Positions 1 to 10,500 of a stretch of DNA of 15,629 nt are shown here, in pieces. The position numbers were made by a program, and so were the translations under genes. The notes under the pieces were generated by a model that saw only the letters and a program-made list of their open reading frames with translations, made no database searches and had not been told where the DNA came from. The stretch is from an uncultured Clostridia bacterium. GTDB lineage: Bacteria > Bacillota_A > Clostridia > TANB77 > CAG-508. The DNA is taken from assembly GCA_947624715.1 (NCBI GenBank), contig CANQLO010000037.1, positions 1-15,629 of the forward strand. Direction: 5' to 3'. The first letter of the stretch is position 1. Each line of letters begins with the position of its first letter.

Positions 1-240
1 TTCTTTATCATAATTCAAAATATCTAAAAGAGCATTTTGTTCCGAATCTGTGAGTTCTATTGCCTCCGTTTCTTCTAAAAAAATTCTAACATTTGGATTT
101 TTTTTCTTTATTTCGCTTATTTTATCAGTAATACTTTTGTAGTCCTCTCTTTGTAATAAATTATCACTTTTACATTGTTCTACAAATTCCATAAAGTCAT
201 CTTCATACAGGTTAAAAAAACTTTCTTGTAATTTTTCCAT
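1..240 (-). CDS. Unrecognised small acidic protein, N-terminal 80 residues (runs off the window)
   Basis: An open frame starts with ATG at 240 and runs off the left edge without a stop, giving MEKLQESFFNLYEDDF at the N-terminus. The start is set by an AAGGAGG ribosome binding site at about 251-257, ten bases upstream. The visible part is acidic and helical-looking, with no signal peptide, membrane segment or motif that I recognise. It lies downstream of the methylase-helicase gene but has its own promoter (263-291), so it can be expressed separately. The two CGG trinucleotides in this stretch are out of frame (ACG GAG and TCG GAA), so there is no shift site here. Function unknown. Confidence 0.8.
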   Translation of the reverse strand, partial: MEKLQESFFNLYEDDFMEFVEQCKSDNLLQREDYKSITDKISEIKKKNPNVRIFLEETEAIELTDSEQNALLDILNYDKE

Positions 241-262
241 ATATAAAATTCCTCCTTTTTTT

Positions 263-291
263 ATTATAGTTTACTATACGAAACTATGCAA
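263..291 (-). promoter_or_regulatory. Sigma-A-type promoter with overlapping palindrome
   Basis: On the minus strand a -35 box TTGCAT (286-291) and a perfect -10 box TATAAT (263-268) are separated by 17 bases. A palindrome, TATAGT-AA-ACTATA, overlaps the -10 box, and a wider repeat ATAGTTT...AAACTAT spans the spacer. This is a typical placement for a repressor operator. Transcription would start almost at the ribosome binding site of the gene ending at position 1, giving a very short leader. The boxes are seen directly; the operator role is inferred. Confidence 0.75.
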
Positions 292-338
292 GTAAAATGT
301 GTAAATTATGGAATTTTATAATATTTATAGAATCAAGT

Positions 339-3300
339 TTACCTTATATATTCCTTAACTTTCTTTTTTTCCACATCATCTTCTGTAACTTCATCTTCAT
401 CATCAATATCTATTACTTCTTTTTCCTTTGTATCTCCTATTTTAAGCAATTTATTTACTTCTTTTAATCTTGCTAAACTTTCCTGTAGTTCTTGTTCGTG
501 TGCAAATGGTATTGATAATGTTTCTTTTGCATTTTTTATCTGTAATTCTAAATTTTGCAACCTTTGTTCATTATCTGTTATCATTTTTTCCATTGACTCT
601 AAAACATTATTTATACGAGTTATTACACCAACTTTATCATTTCCTAAAGTTGCTCTATAAGTTTTTATATTCTTTAATGCTACTTGGAAAACTTTTTCAA
701 ATGTATTGAACTCTAAATACATTTTAAATCCTCTGTAATCTCCTATATACACACCCTTTGTGTCTTTTAAATTTTTACATAACTCCAGTATTTTCTCTCC
801 TGCTTTTGCTCTTTCATTATATATTTGATTATCTATTTTCATTGGGGAAAAATTATCTGCATTTATTGTAGTATTTTCTTTTAAATATTCATTATCTTGT
901 TTTAAACTGTCTATTATTTCGTTACATTCTTTTATTTCTTGTGGATATTTTCTTTGTACCATTTCTTCTAAATCATACTTTTGACTTAAATAACTCTGTT
1001 TTAACATTTTTAATTTTGTTGTTTTTGCCTCTAAATCTGTTTTTTCTTTGATATATTCATTTCCAGTTGCAAGTGCCTTTATTTCAGCATAGTCTAATGC
1101 TCTTTCATCTATATCTTCCATACTTCTTATTGGTGTTTTAGAAGTCATAATCTGGCTTGTAAATGATTGTTTTTGCTCTATTAACTGATACATATATGCG
1201 TCAAAAGTTCCTTGCGTTACATAGTTATAAATATGCACTAACTCATTCATATTTCCTTGCCTTACTGCTCTACCTATTCTTTGTATTAAGTTAGCACTTG
1301 TCCACGGACAGTCTAAATTATGGAGTGCTATAATTCTGTCTTGTACATTTGTTCCTGCTCCCATTTTAAAAGTGCTACCCATTAAAACTCTTATTTCTCC
1401 ACTACGCACTTTATCAAATAATTCTTCTTTTTTGCTTTCTGATGTTGCCTCATGAATAAACGCAATTTCATTTTCTGGTATTCCTTTTTCTATTAGTTTT
1501 CTTTTCATATCTGTGTAAACATCTGTAAATTCTCTTTCTTTGCATTTCCATATACCATTTATCTGTTCCATTTCATAAGGATTATCATCTGCACCTAATG
1601 ACTTTGGTGTCGATAAATCACAAAATACCAACTGTGTAGATTTTTTATCAGTTGTTTTTTCCCATATATCAAATATATTATTAACACAAGCATTTATTTT
1701 ACTATTTGGATCATCTGGTAACTGATTATTTATAAGTCTTTGGTCTAATGCTAACTTTCTTCCCTCATTTGTAATGGCTAACATATTATCTTCCCAGACT
1801 TTGACTACTCCTGCTCTAATTTTTTCTGCTCTTTCTCCTAAATCTGTTACCATATCTTTTTGTATTTGTGTTGCCTCTACTGCTACATTATGCTTTTCAA
1901 CTTTCGGCGTAGGTAAATTTAATGTTTCTGATGTTTGTATATCAGCGATTTCTCTAAACATTGTCATTAACTCTGGTATATTATGAAATCTTGAAAATCT
2001 AGTCTTTACTTTGAATTTATCTCCGTTCTGGTGCTAATTCTATTGCTGTAACTGTTTCGCCAAATGTACTCGCCCAACTATCAAAATGTTGCAAGTGATT
2101 TTTTTCTAATGTATTATACTGCAAGTACCTCTGCATTGTGTAAAGTTCTGACATACTGTTGCTAACTGGAGTACCTGTTGCAAAAATAATGCCTTTTCCT
2201 CCGAGTTATTTCATCCATATACTGACATTTCATAAACATATCGGAACTTTTTTGTGCATCTCCTGTTTGAACTCCTGCAATCTTTTTCATTTTACTTTGT
2301 AAAAAAAGGTTTTTATAGTAATGTGCCTCATCTACAAATAGTCTATCTACTCCGTAATTGTTCAAAAGTAATTACATCATCTTTTTTATCTGCATTATTT
2401 AGTTTTTCTAATTTTGTTTCTAGTGTCTTTTTTGTTCTTTCTAATTCTCTTATTGTAAATCTTTCGCCATTTAATGCTTTTGTTTCTTCTATACCTTCTA
2501 TTATTTCTTCTATTTGTTTTTCTAAATAATACCTCTGCCTTTCTACTGACATAGGTATTTTTTCAAATTGGCTGTGTCCTATCAAAATTGCGTCAAAATC
2601 TCCTGTTGCTATTTTAGATACAAATTTTTTTCTATTATTTTTTGAAAAATCTTTTTTTGTTGTTACTAAAATATTTGCTGATGGGTATAATTGTAAGAAC
2701 TCATTTGCAAATTGCTCAACGATATGATTAGGGACTACAAAAATACTTTTATTGCATAGACCTATTCTTTTGCTTTCCATTGCTGAGGCTACCATCTCGA
2801 AGGTTTTCCCTGCTCCGTACTTCGTGAGCAAGTAAAGTGTTTCCATTATATAAAATTCTTGCAATAGCATTAACTTGATGTTCTCGTAATTTTATTTCTG
2901 GATTCATTCCATAAAACTTCAGATAACTTCCGTCATATTGCCTATTTCTTATACTATTAAACTTTTCATTATATAATTTTACTAGCCTCTCTCGTCTATC
3001 TGGTTCTTTAAAAATCCATTCTTCAAATTTCATTCTAATTTCATCTTGTTTTGCTTGTGCTATTGCTGTTTGTTGTTTATCTATAACACTTTTTTCTTCA
3101 TCTGTTCCCTCATTTATTTTTTTATATATTTTTATATCATTAAGGTTTAGGGTAGTTTCTATTATCTTATATGCACTTGCTTTTATTACTCCATAAGTCT
3201 TTGTTGCTTTTACTCCTTTATCTAATGACTTGCTTGTTACATTCCACCCTCCTGTATATTCAGAATAATGGACTTTTATAGAACTTTTTGCCCAATCTGG

Positions 3301-6300
3301 TGTATCTAATAATTCATACATAAATTGTTCTATATATTCTGGTGGTATCCAAGTTGCCCCAAGTTTTACAGATATTTCACTTGCTTTTATATCTTCTGGT
3401 ATTACTTTTTCTAACTCTCTAACATTTACCTCAAATTCTGGATTACCCTCTGCTATTCTTCTTGCAATATTAAGTTTTTCTCTTACATTGCCTGATAAAT
3501 ACTCATCTGCTGTTACATACTTTTTTTCTTCAGCTGGTGTATCTGGTATTCTAAATATTTGTCCCTCTAAATCTTTAACAATTTCATCTTCTGTCTTATC
3601 TGTTAGAGATTTCATGTATTCCATATCAACTTTTGCTTTTTCTGTTAGAGAAACAATAAGTGCCTCATTACTTGTATCTACTTTCGTTATTTCCTTTTTA
3701 GCCTTTATAGTTTTCTTTGAAAACATATCTGCTTTTCTTTGGAAGTTTCCTTTTGAATCAGTTATTTCTAGTGAGCATAATAGCCAATAACTACTATCTT
3801 CGGAAAATGCTTGATTATTTCCTCTACTATTTATTCTTCCATATTTCTTTACAAAATTATCATATAATTTATTTAGCCTTTCTTGTTCCATTTTTATTTC
3901 ATTGTCGCTACTATCATCAACCTGTAAGTCTATTAGTTTTCTGGTGCAATCTCGTATTTCTACCATTCCTTTTATTCTGTTTATTGTTGTTTCCGGTAAG
4001 TCTTTTTCATACATTCTACTGTTTTCTCTATAATATACTTTGTTATCTATAACAGTATAAGAATAATTTTTTACTGTTGGATCTGCTTGTATAGATTTTT
4101 CTTCGTCATCAATTAGTTCATCTAGGTCAAATTCTTCGATTTCTGCTTGTAAATTTGAAATAGCATTTCCTAACATATAATCTAAATCGCTATCCTCTAT
4201 TGATTTACAAGCCGAACTTTCTCCAAATCGTGTACTTTCCATTACCATTTGTCCCATAATCATTTCTGGGTGGTCAATAAAGTATTTATTCATTTTTATA
4301 CCATTTTCAGCTACATCAGTATTTACCCATTCTTCTTCAATATCTGTAATTTTATCTCTTTTCTTTAAAAAGATAATATCGGAGGTTACTTCTGTTCCTG
4401 CATTATTCTTAAATGTATCATCTGGAAGTCTTATTGCTCCAACTAATTCTGCCCTTTGACACAAATATTTCCTTACATAACTATTTTCTTTATCCATTGT
4501 TCCCTTACTTGTTACAAATGCAACTATACCTCCCGGTCGCACCTTATCAAGTGTTTTTGCGAAGAAATAATCATGTATTAAAAATTTATATTTATCATAC
4601 TTTCTATCATTTAGTTTAAATTCTCCAAAAGGAACATTGCCTATTGCTACATCAAAAAAGTTATCTGGTATATTGGTTTTTTCATAGGGCTGTACTGCAA
4701 TAGTAGATTTTTGATATAATTGCTGTGCAATTCTTCCAGATATAGAATCTTGCTCTACTCCATAAATCTGACATTTATCTTCTAATTCTTCTGGTAACAT
4801 ACCTATAAAATTACCTGTTCCGGCATGAAGGCTCTAGTATATTTGCTTGTTCTAGTCCCATATTTTGTAGTGCTTTATAAATATTTCTTATTACTACTGG
4901 TGGTGTATAATATGCTGTTAAACTGGACTCTCTTGCATTTTTATATTCTTCTTCGGTTAGTAAATTTTTTAATTCTCTATATTCTTCTGTCCAACTATCA
5001 TTATTATCTTCAAATGCTGATTTTAAGCCACCCCAACCGTACATACTTTGATAATATTTTTTGTTCCTCTGGAGTAGCATATCTGTCTTGATTTTCGCAT
5101 AATTTTAGAATTTTTATTGCCTCTATATTATTCTTAAATTTTTCTTTTGCTGTTCCTACACCTAGTAAATCATCTGTAATCTTAAAATTGTTTCTTTCTT
5201 CAGATGGTATTTCTGGGTGTAAGTCAAAATATTCAATATTTCTATTTCTGTTGCTTTTAGTTATTTTTTGTGCTATTTCTTCATTTACTTTATTTTTTTC
5301 TTGCTCTGTTCTTTGTTCTAAACTTTCTAATTCTCCAATAAAGTCTTTTAATTTATCACTAAATTCATCTACTATATCTTCGTGATTTAATAATTCATAA
5401 AAATATTCAATAGTATCTCTTATTTTTTCGCTATCATTTAAAGTATTTTCAACTTCATCTATTGTTACTTCATCTACATCATAAACATCATATTCATTTA
5501 AAAATTCGTGTAATCTTTCTACTAATGTTTGACTAACTGGAGTATTTATTTCTTCCTTTTCTTGCTGATAATTCATTACTAACGCTTTTGCTAAATGTTT
5601 AAAATAATCAATAACATTTCCATTATGAAAGTCTATTTTCACAATCATGTCTTTTATTTGTGCTTGTTCCTTTGGTGTTGTTGCTTTTATATTTTCCACA
5701 ATATTGCCTATTTCAAAAATATGCTGTTCTCCGTTTTCTTCTATTGTAAAAGTATCATCTAACGCAATACCTTTTTCTTCAATAAATGTGTCTAGCCAAT
5801 TATTAAATGAAATATCTCTACTTTCCTCTTGTTCTTTTTCTTCCTGTGGTCTATCCTCTTTTAAGTAATCATTTAAAGGATTTTCTGCAATTTTATTGAT
5901 AATATCTTTTATTGCAACTGTTTCTTGATATAAAGGGTGTTCGCTTTCATACATAGTTATTTTTTCATTGTCCATAGCAAGTATTGTAAATTCTGTTTCT
6001 CCAATAGAGAACTTATCTCCTGCCCTTAAATGATAATCTTCTGCATTAAAAAAAGAAGTATTATCTACTTCTTTCGGATTCTGTTCTTCTATGCTAGTAT
6101 TAGTTCCCTTATCACTATCTGTTCTGCTGTTGCTTGAATATTGTTCATCTTGCCTACCCAAGTCATTTGGTCTTTGGCTTTCAATTCTTCTGTTATCTGT
6201 TCTTGTTGTTTCATCTGTTCTACTATTTGTTCTATTCTGCGTTTCGCTGTTTTCTCTATTTCTATCAAGTGTTCTTTCAACTTGTTGTTCGTTAGTAGTA

Positions 6301-7283
6301 TTTCGTACATTCCTGTCTTGTTCTCCTTTAGGTATTGTAGCCTCATTCGTGCTAATCTCCCCAATTTGATTTTGCTGTACTTGTTCTGTGGTGCTACTAG
6401 GTCTGGTATTAGATAACTCCCTTTCTCTTTGTAAGTTATATTCATTATCAACACTTCCTTTCATATTTTTTATAATCTTATCATAAACTTCTTGTTTATT
6501 TTTATCAAATGTATGAATTTTATTTTTTTCTTGTTTTTGTAGATTTATTACTGTTTTTGAAATTTCTAATAATATCTCCTTTGAAAAATCTCTTGTTGCT
6601 GTTCCTAAAATTGTCATTGTATCAAAAGTGTCGAACAATGAAATGCTTTCAAATGTTTCAATAGGAATATAATCTTCCACATTTAGACCACATCTTGTTA
6701 ATGTTATTGCCATTGTACTAAACATTACTATTTGTTCAAATTTTTCTTGTAATTCTTTATCTTCTAATGTTTCTAATTTACTATCCTTTGTAACATTTTT
6801 TAATTGTTCTGTATAATCTTGTATATTATCTTGCACATGATTAAATACTGTCGATATTATTGCAAATTGTAAATTATCTTTACTTTCCATTATTCCGAAT
6901 TTATCTTCCAATGTTTCAATAATATCATTATGATATTGTTCTTGTGCTGTCCATAATTTAAATTTTCTGCCATACATATTGCTATTTGTATCTGATACAT
7001 CAAATACGAATCGTAAGCCTAATTCTCCATCTTTTTCGGTCATTAAAGCAATACCTTTTGAGCCTTTATTTATCCACCTTTTTAGTTTTTTATTCCATAC
7101 TTCTGTTTCTGCTACTGCTGTTGCTTGTGGCTTTTGTGCATATATTAGTATTTGTTCATCAAAACGATATTTATAATTGAAACTTGCACTTTTCAAAAAG
7201 GACAGCCATTTTTCTTTGTCATTTGATACATTTTTTATTGTTTCTAAATATAATTCGGTAATTTCTTGTTCTTTTCTTGTCAA
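339..7283 (-). CDS. Giant DNA adenine methylase-helicase of mobile elements, 2312 aa after six +1 shifts at CGG
   Basis: Start TTG at 7283 is supported by AGGAGG at 7292-7297 (8-base spacing). The 0 frame breaks at six CGG codons (5039, 4822, 2817, 2354, 2203, 2025); dropping each C gives one 2312-residue protein. The N-terminus (about 1-110) weakly recalls the ArdC N-terminal domain. Residues about 285-405 are low-complexity and rich in N, T, R, E and Q. An N6-adenine methyltransferase domain follows, with GWGG (749-752), SCGTG (SAM site, Gly821) and NVPF (882-885, in place of NPPY/F). The SF2 helicase part has GAGKT (1489-1493), DEAH (1650-1653), ATGTP (1700-1704) and QRIGRAVRQGN (about 1999). 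Proteins of this architecture and size occur in Tn1549-like and other clostridial conjugative elements and are thought to modify or protect element DNA. It follows the 72-aa gene by 25 bases. Without frameshifting, only a 757-aa N-terminal fragment without catalytic domains would be made. Confidence 0.88.
2023..2025 (-). other. +1 shift site 7: GAA CGG AGA, in APE-G-DKF
   Basis: The 0 frame reads ...APE-R-R-stop. Skipping the C at 2025 gives GAA GGA GAT AAA (E G D K) and joins the helicase middle region to the 561-residue C-terminal part. Restored Gly is residue 1752. Failure to shift ends translation two codons after and including CGG. Confidence 0.88.
2201..2203 (-). other. +1 shift site 6: ACT CGG AGG, in helicase motif TGGKGIIFATGTP
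   Basis: The 0 frame reads DEIT-RRKRHYFCNRYSS-stop. Skipping the C at 2203 gives ACT GGA GGA AAA (T G G K) and restores GKGIIFATGTPVS, a conserved SF2 helicase segment. Restored Gly is residue 1693. Confidence 0.9.
2352..2354 (-). other. +1 shift site 5: TTA CGG AGT, just before the DEAH box
   Basis: The 0 frame reads TFEQL-RSR-stop. Skipping the C at 2354 gives TTA GGA GTA GAT and restores FEQLGVDRLFVDEAH, the Walker B region. Restored Gly is residue 1643. Confidence 0.9.
2815..2817 (-). other. +1 shift site 4: GTA CGG AGC, in Walker A GAGKT
   Basis: The 0 frame reads LLAHEV-RSRENL and reaches a stop 22 codons on. Skipping the C at 2817 gives GTA GGA GCA GGG AAA ACC (V G A G K T), the helicase Walker A motif. 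Restored Gly is residue 1489. The ATP-binding site exists only in the shifted product. Confidence 0.92.
4820..4822 (-). other. +1 shift site 3: TGC CGG AAC, in methylase motif SCGTG
   Basis: The 0 frame reads ILEPSC-RNR-stop. Skipping one C at 4822/4823 gives TGC GGA ACA GGT (C G T G), restoring the S-adenosylmethionine-binding motif EPSCGTGNF. Restored Gly is residue 821. Confidence 0.92.
5037..5039 (-). other. +1 shift site 2: GTA CGG TTG, in GWGG motif
   Basis: The 0 frame reads LSKYV-RLGWLKISI-stop. Skipping the C at 5039 gives GTA GGT TGG GGT GGC (V G W G G), a motif conserved at the front of this methylase family. This is the only site with CGGT rather than CGGA. Restored Gly is residue 749. 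Confidence 0.9.
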
Positions 7284-7308
7284 AATTATTACCTCCTATC
7301 CTTTTTAT

Positions 7309-7527
7309 TTACTTTACTTCATCTCCTAAAAATAAAAATAATGCTTTTTTATTGGCTCTTATTGCTTTTCTTAAACTGATTAAAGTTTTTATATCTGTTA
7401 TTGTATAATTGGAGAATTTTTCTAAATCTTCAAATTGCATATTCAATATTGCTTTTTCTGTATTTATTCCTGCTTCAGCAAGTCTATCTACCATTTTTTG
7501 AATTTGATTTATATTATACTTTGCCAT
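7309..7527 (-). CDS. Unrecognised 72-aa protein preceding the methylase-helicase
   Basis: ATG at 7527 is chosen over an in-frame TTG at 7548 because AAGGAG at 7534-7539 sits six bases upstream of the ATG and the TTG lies inside a hairpin. The product begins MAKYNINQIQKMVDRLAEAG, is predicted mostly helical and ends in a Lys-rich stretch followed by a hydrophobic patch (ALFLFLGDEVK). It has no cysteines, signal peptide or recognised domain. It is 25 bases upstream of the giant methylase-helicase, so the two are almost certainly cotranscribed. Small proteins of this kind are common companions of that gene in mobile elements, but I cannot name the family. Confidence 0.8.
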   Translation of the reverse strand: MAKYNINQIQKMVDRLAEAGINTEKAILNMQFEDLEKFSNYTITDIKTLISLRKAIRANKKALFLFLGDEVK

Positions 7528-7547
7528 TGTTTTCTCCTTATCTAGCA

Positions 7548-7580
7548 AAAATGGTGGCTACTTTATGTGGCCACCATTTT
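7548..7580 (-). terminator. Strong hairpin after the adhesin gene: terminator or attenuator
   Basis: Perfect 11-bp arms AAAATGGTGGC (7548-7558) and GCCACCATTTT (7570-7580) flank an 11-base loop. On the minus strand the stem ends in a run of U residues, as expected for a rho-independent terminator, and the A-rich opposite side could allow bidirectional function. It begins 7 bases after the adhesin stop codon. It ends only 8 bases before the ribosome binding site of the 72-aa gene, leaving no room for a promoter between them, so readthrough or an internal promoter must feed the downstream genes. Confidence 0.8.
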
Positions 7581-7587
7581 ACTTAAT

Positions 7588-10500
7588 TTATTTATTTTTT
7601 CTATTTTTGAATTTCTTAATTGCTAAAATCACAATACCTAATAATGATATAATCATAGTTCCTATTGCAAATATGATATTTCTGCTATCCCCTGTTTTTG
7701 GAGTTTCGATTTTTGTGTTTTCATATTCAAAACTATATACATCATCTTTTTGTTCTAGTTCAATATCATCTGCAAAAACACCTTTATCATTTATTTCTAC
7801 TTTTACAACTTTGTCAGATAACATATATCCCTTTGGTGCTTTTGTTTCTTTAATAAAATAAGTTCCATACCTTAAATCGTCAAACATTGCAAATCCGTCA
7901 TCTTTATTAGATTCTACTTCTTTTATTAGTTTAGTGCATTCTTGATCCTCGTAAATTGCAAAAGTAAATTTATCTTTTATTGTTTCCTTTGTTTCACTAT
8001 CGATTTTTACTATTTTTACATCTTTTAATATAGGCATATCTTTCATTTCTATAAGTTGTGTTTCTTTATCTTCACTTACAGTAAATTCAATGCTTTCTGC
8101 TATTTCGTATCCGTAAGGGCAATTTTTTTCGGTTAGTGTATAAGTTTCTCCCTCTACAAGACCAGTTACATAGTGTTCTTCTTTTCCAGAAGTCCAACTA
8201 TCTATAACATTTCCGTCTTTGTCAGTAATTTCTAATTCTGCACCTTCAACTTCATCTCCAGTTACAAAATCAGTTTTCTTAACACTTACTCTCTTGTCTA
8301 TCATTTCTACTAATTGTGTTGCTTTATCACTTGTTACTGTAAATTTAATATCTTTTGCTGTTACATAACCGTTAATAGAAATTTCTTCATGCAAATTATA
8401 AGTTTCTCCTTCTATAAGTCCACTTACTTTGTGTGGCTCTTTACCAGAAATCCACTTATCTACAATATTTTTTGTTTTTGTGCTTGTTATAACTAATGTT
8501 GCACCTTCTAATTCATTTCCTGCAATATCTACTTTTGAAACTTCTACTTGTTTATCTATCATTTCTACTAATTGTGTTGCTTTATCTAATGTTACTGTAA
8601 ATTCTACACTATTTGAAATTACAAAACCGTCTGGTGCATAGTCTTCATATAATGTGTAAGTTTCTCCCTCTACAAGTCCTTTTATTTTATGATTTTCTTT
8701 TCCAGAAGTCCAACTATCTATAATATTTCCGTCTTTATCTACTACTTTTAGTTCTGCACCCTCGACTTCATTTCCTCCTATATCAGTTTTACTCATTTCA
8801 ACGACTTTGTCTATCATTTTTACTGTTTGGATTTCTGATATATTTTTTACAGTAAATTTAATTTCTGTTGCTCTTACATAATAATCTGGTGCAATTTCTT
8901 CTATTAGTGTATAAGTTTCTCCTACTTTTAGTCCCTCTATTGTATGAGCCTTATCAGTAGAAGTCCAACTGTCTATAACATTTCCGTCTTTATCTACTAC
9001 TTTTAGTTCTGCACCTACTAATTCTTTTTCTCCTGTTATATCTTGTTTTGAAAGTTTTATTTCAGTAGTTTCATTTTCTATATTTAATTCTACAACATAT
9101 TCTTTTGTTTTTGTATCTGTTTGTTTAAATTCAATTTTGTGTTCTGTTTCATCTAATACTGCTCCATCTATTGTTGTAAGTTCTTTCAAATGGTATTTGC
9201 CCATTGGTAAATCTGTAATAGTTAATGTTCCGTCAGCATTTAGATTATATTTTCCTACTACTGTTCCTTTTTCATATATAGTAGATCCGTCAGAATAATC
9301 AATAATTGTATCATCAGTAACTAATTCAAAAGATATTTTTGTAAAATCAATATCTTTTATCATTGTTTTATCTACATCTTTTCTTAATGCTACTGATTTA
9401 TTAAGTTTTAAAGTTCCTGTTGGTTGTTCATTTTGTGCTGTTACTGTAATCCATGCGTCAAAATCCTTATCGTAATTTAATGTTTTGTTTTTGTTATTTA
9501 CTTCAAATCTTAACTCTCCGTCTAATTGTACAAAACCTGTTGGTATTTTAATTTCTTCAAGTTTGTAAGTTCCTGCCTCTAACTTTGTTTCAGTTCTTGC
9601 AATACCTTTATCATCTGTTGTCCAAGAATCATAGTAATCTTTTCCTACTTTGCATTGTACTTTTTCCCATTTATTATTATCTTCATTTAGTCTATATAAT
9701 TCAAATGTTGCATTAGAATAAGTTACATATTTTCCTGTGTCTTTATCTTTCTTTTCTAATTTTATATATGCCTCGAAAGGTAAATCATTTTCAACTAATT
9801 CTTTAATAGGTGTCTTACTGTCTTTATCTATTGTTACATAAAATTCTTCAACTGCGTCTATTTCTGGAGATGGAGTGTAAGTTTCATTTACAGTATAATC
9901 GCCATAAGCTAATAGCCCAGAAATTCCATGTCCGTCAGTTCCAGTTCTAAATATTGAATATTCATCTTCTGCGAACTCGTTTAAATGTTTTTTAGCCTCA
10001 TCAAAACTTCCGTAGAATTTAACATATTTACTCAATATTGCTGTAAACTCTGCGTCTGCTACTGTTTCGGCTGTTGTATTATCATTTGTTGTAACCTTTA
10101 TTACCTCAAATGGTGCTTTTTCTACAATATTTGTTGCTGTACCTGCAATTTCTATTACTCTTGTATTACTATCTTGATATGAAAATGTAAAGTCATATAT
10201 TTTTGTATCTTGTGTATAACCTGTTGGTACAACTGTTTCTTTTGCATAGTATTTGCCCATTGGTAAACCTTTTAATTTTATTCCCTCTATACTTAATTTT
10301 GCAGGTGTACTATTGTTTGTAATTTTTATACTAGCTACTCCATACTCATTAAAAGTAAATTCAGCAATTTGCTCGTCTTTTTCAAAATATTTTACTGTTC
10401 CTGCAACATTTGTAATTCTCTCTTTTGCATATAATGTATAAACTGCTCCTTTTATTTGTGCGTCCCCATGATGACTTGTTCCATCAACTCTATTTTTATT

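Noticed and set aside
882..885. NVPF in place of NPPY/F in the methylase domain as evidence of a dead enzyme (residue numbers)
   Set aside because: As far as I recall, GN-hydrophobic-PF variants occur in this mobile-element family, so the change alone does not show loss of activity.
6089..6454. Minus-strand 121-aa frame overlapping the methylase-helicase
   Set aside because: It lies in an alternative frame over the low-complexity part of the large protein, with no independent start signal.
339..7283. Methylase-helicase and parB as ordinary pseudogenes
   Set aside because: Seven frame breaks but no premature stop in the restored frame, no deletion, and all catalytic motifs intact. The breaks share one exact form and codon phase, which decay would not produce.
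8035..9066. CRISPR-like or intergenic tandem array
   Set aside because: The repeats are 258-bp coding units in frame with the adhesin, matching CnaB domains.
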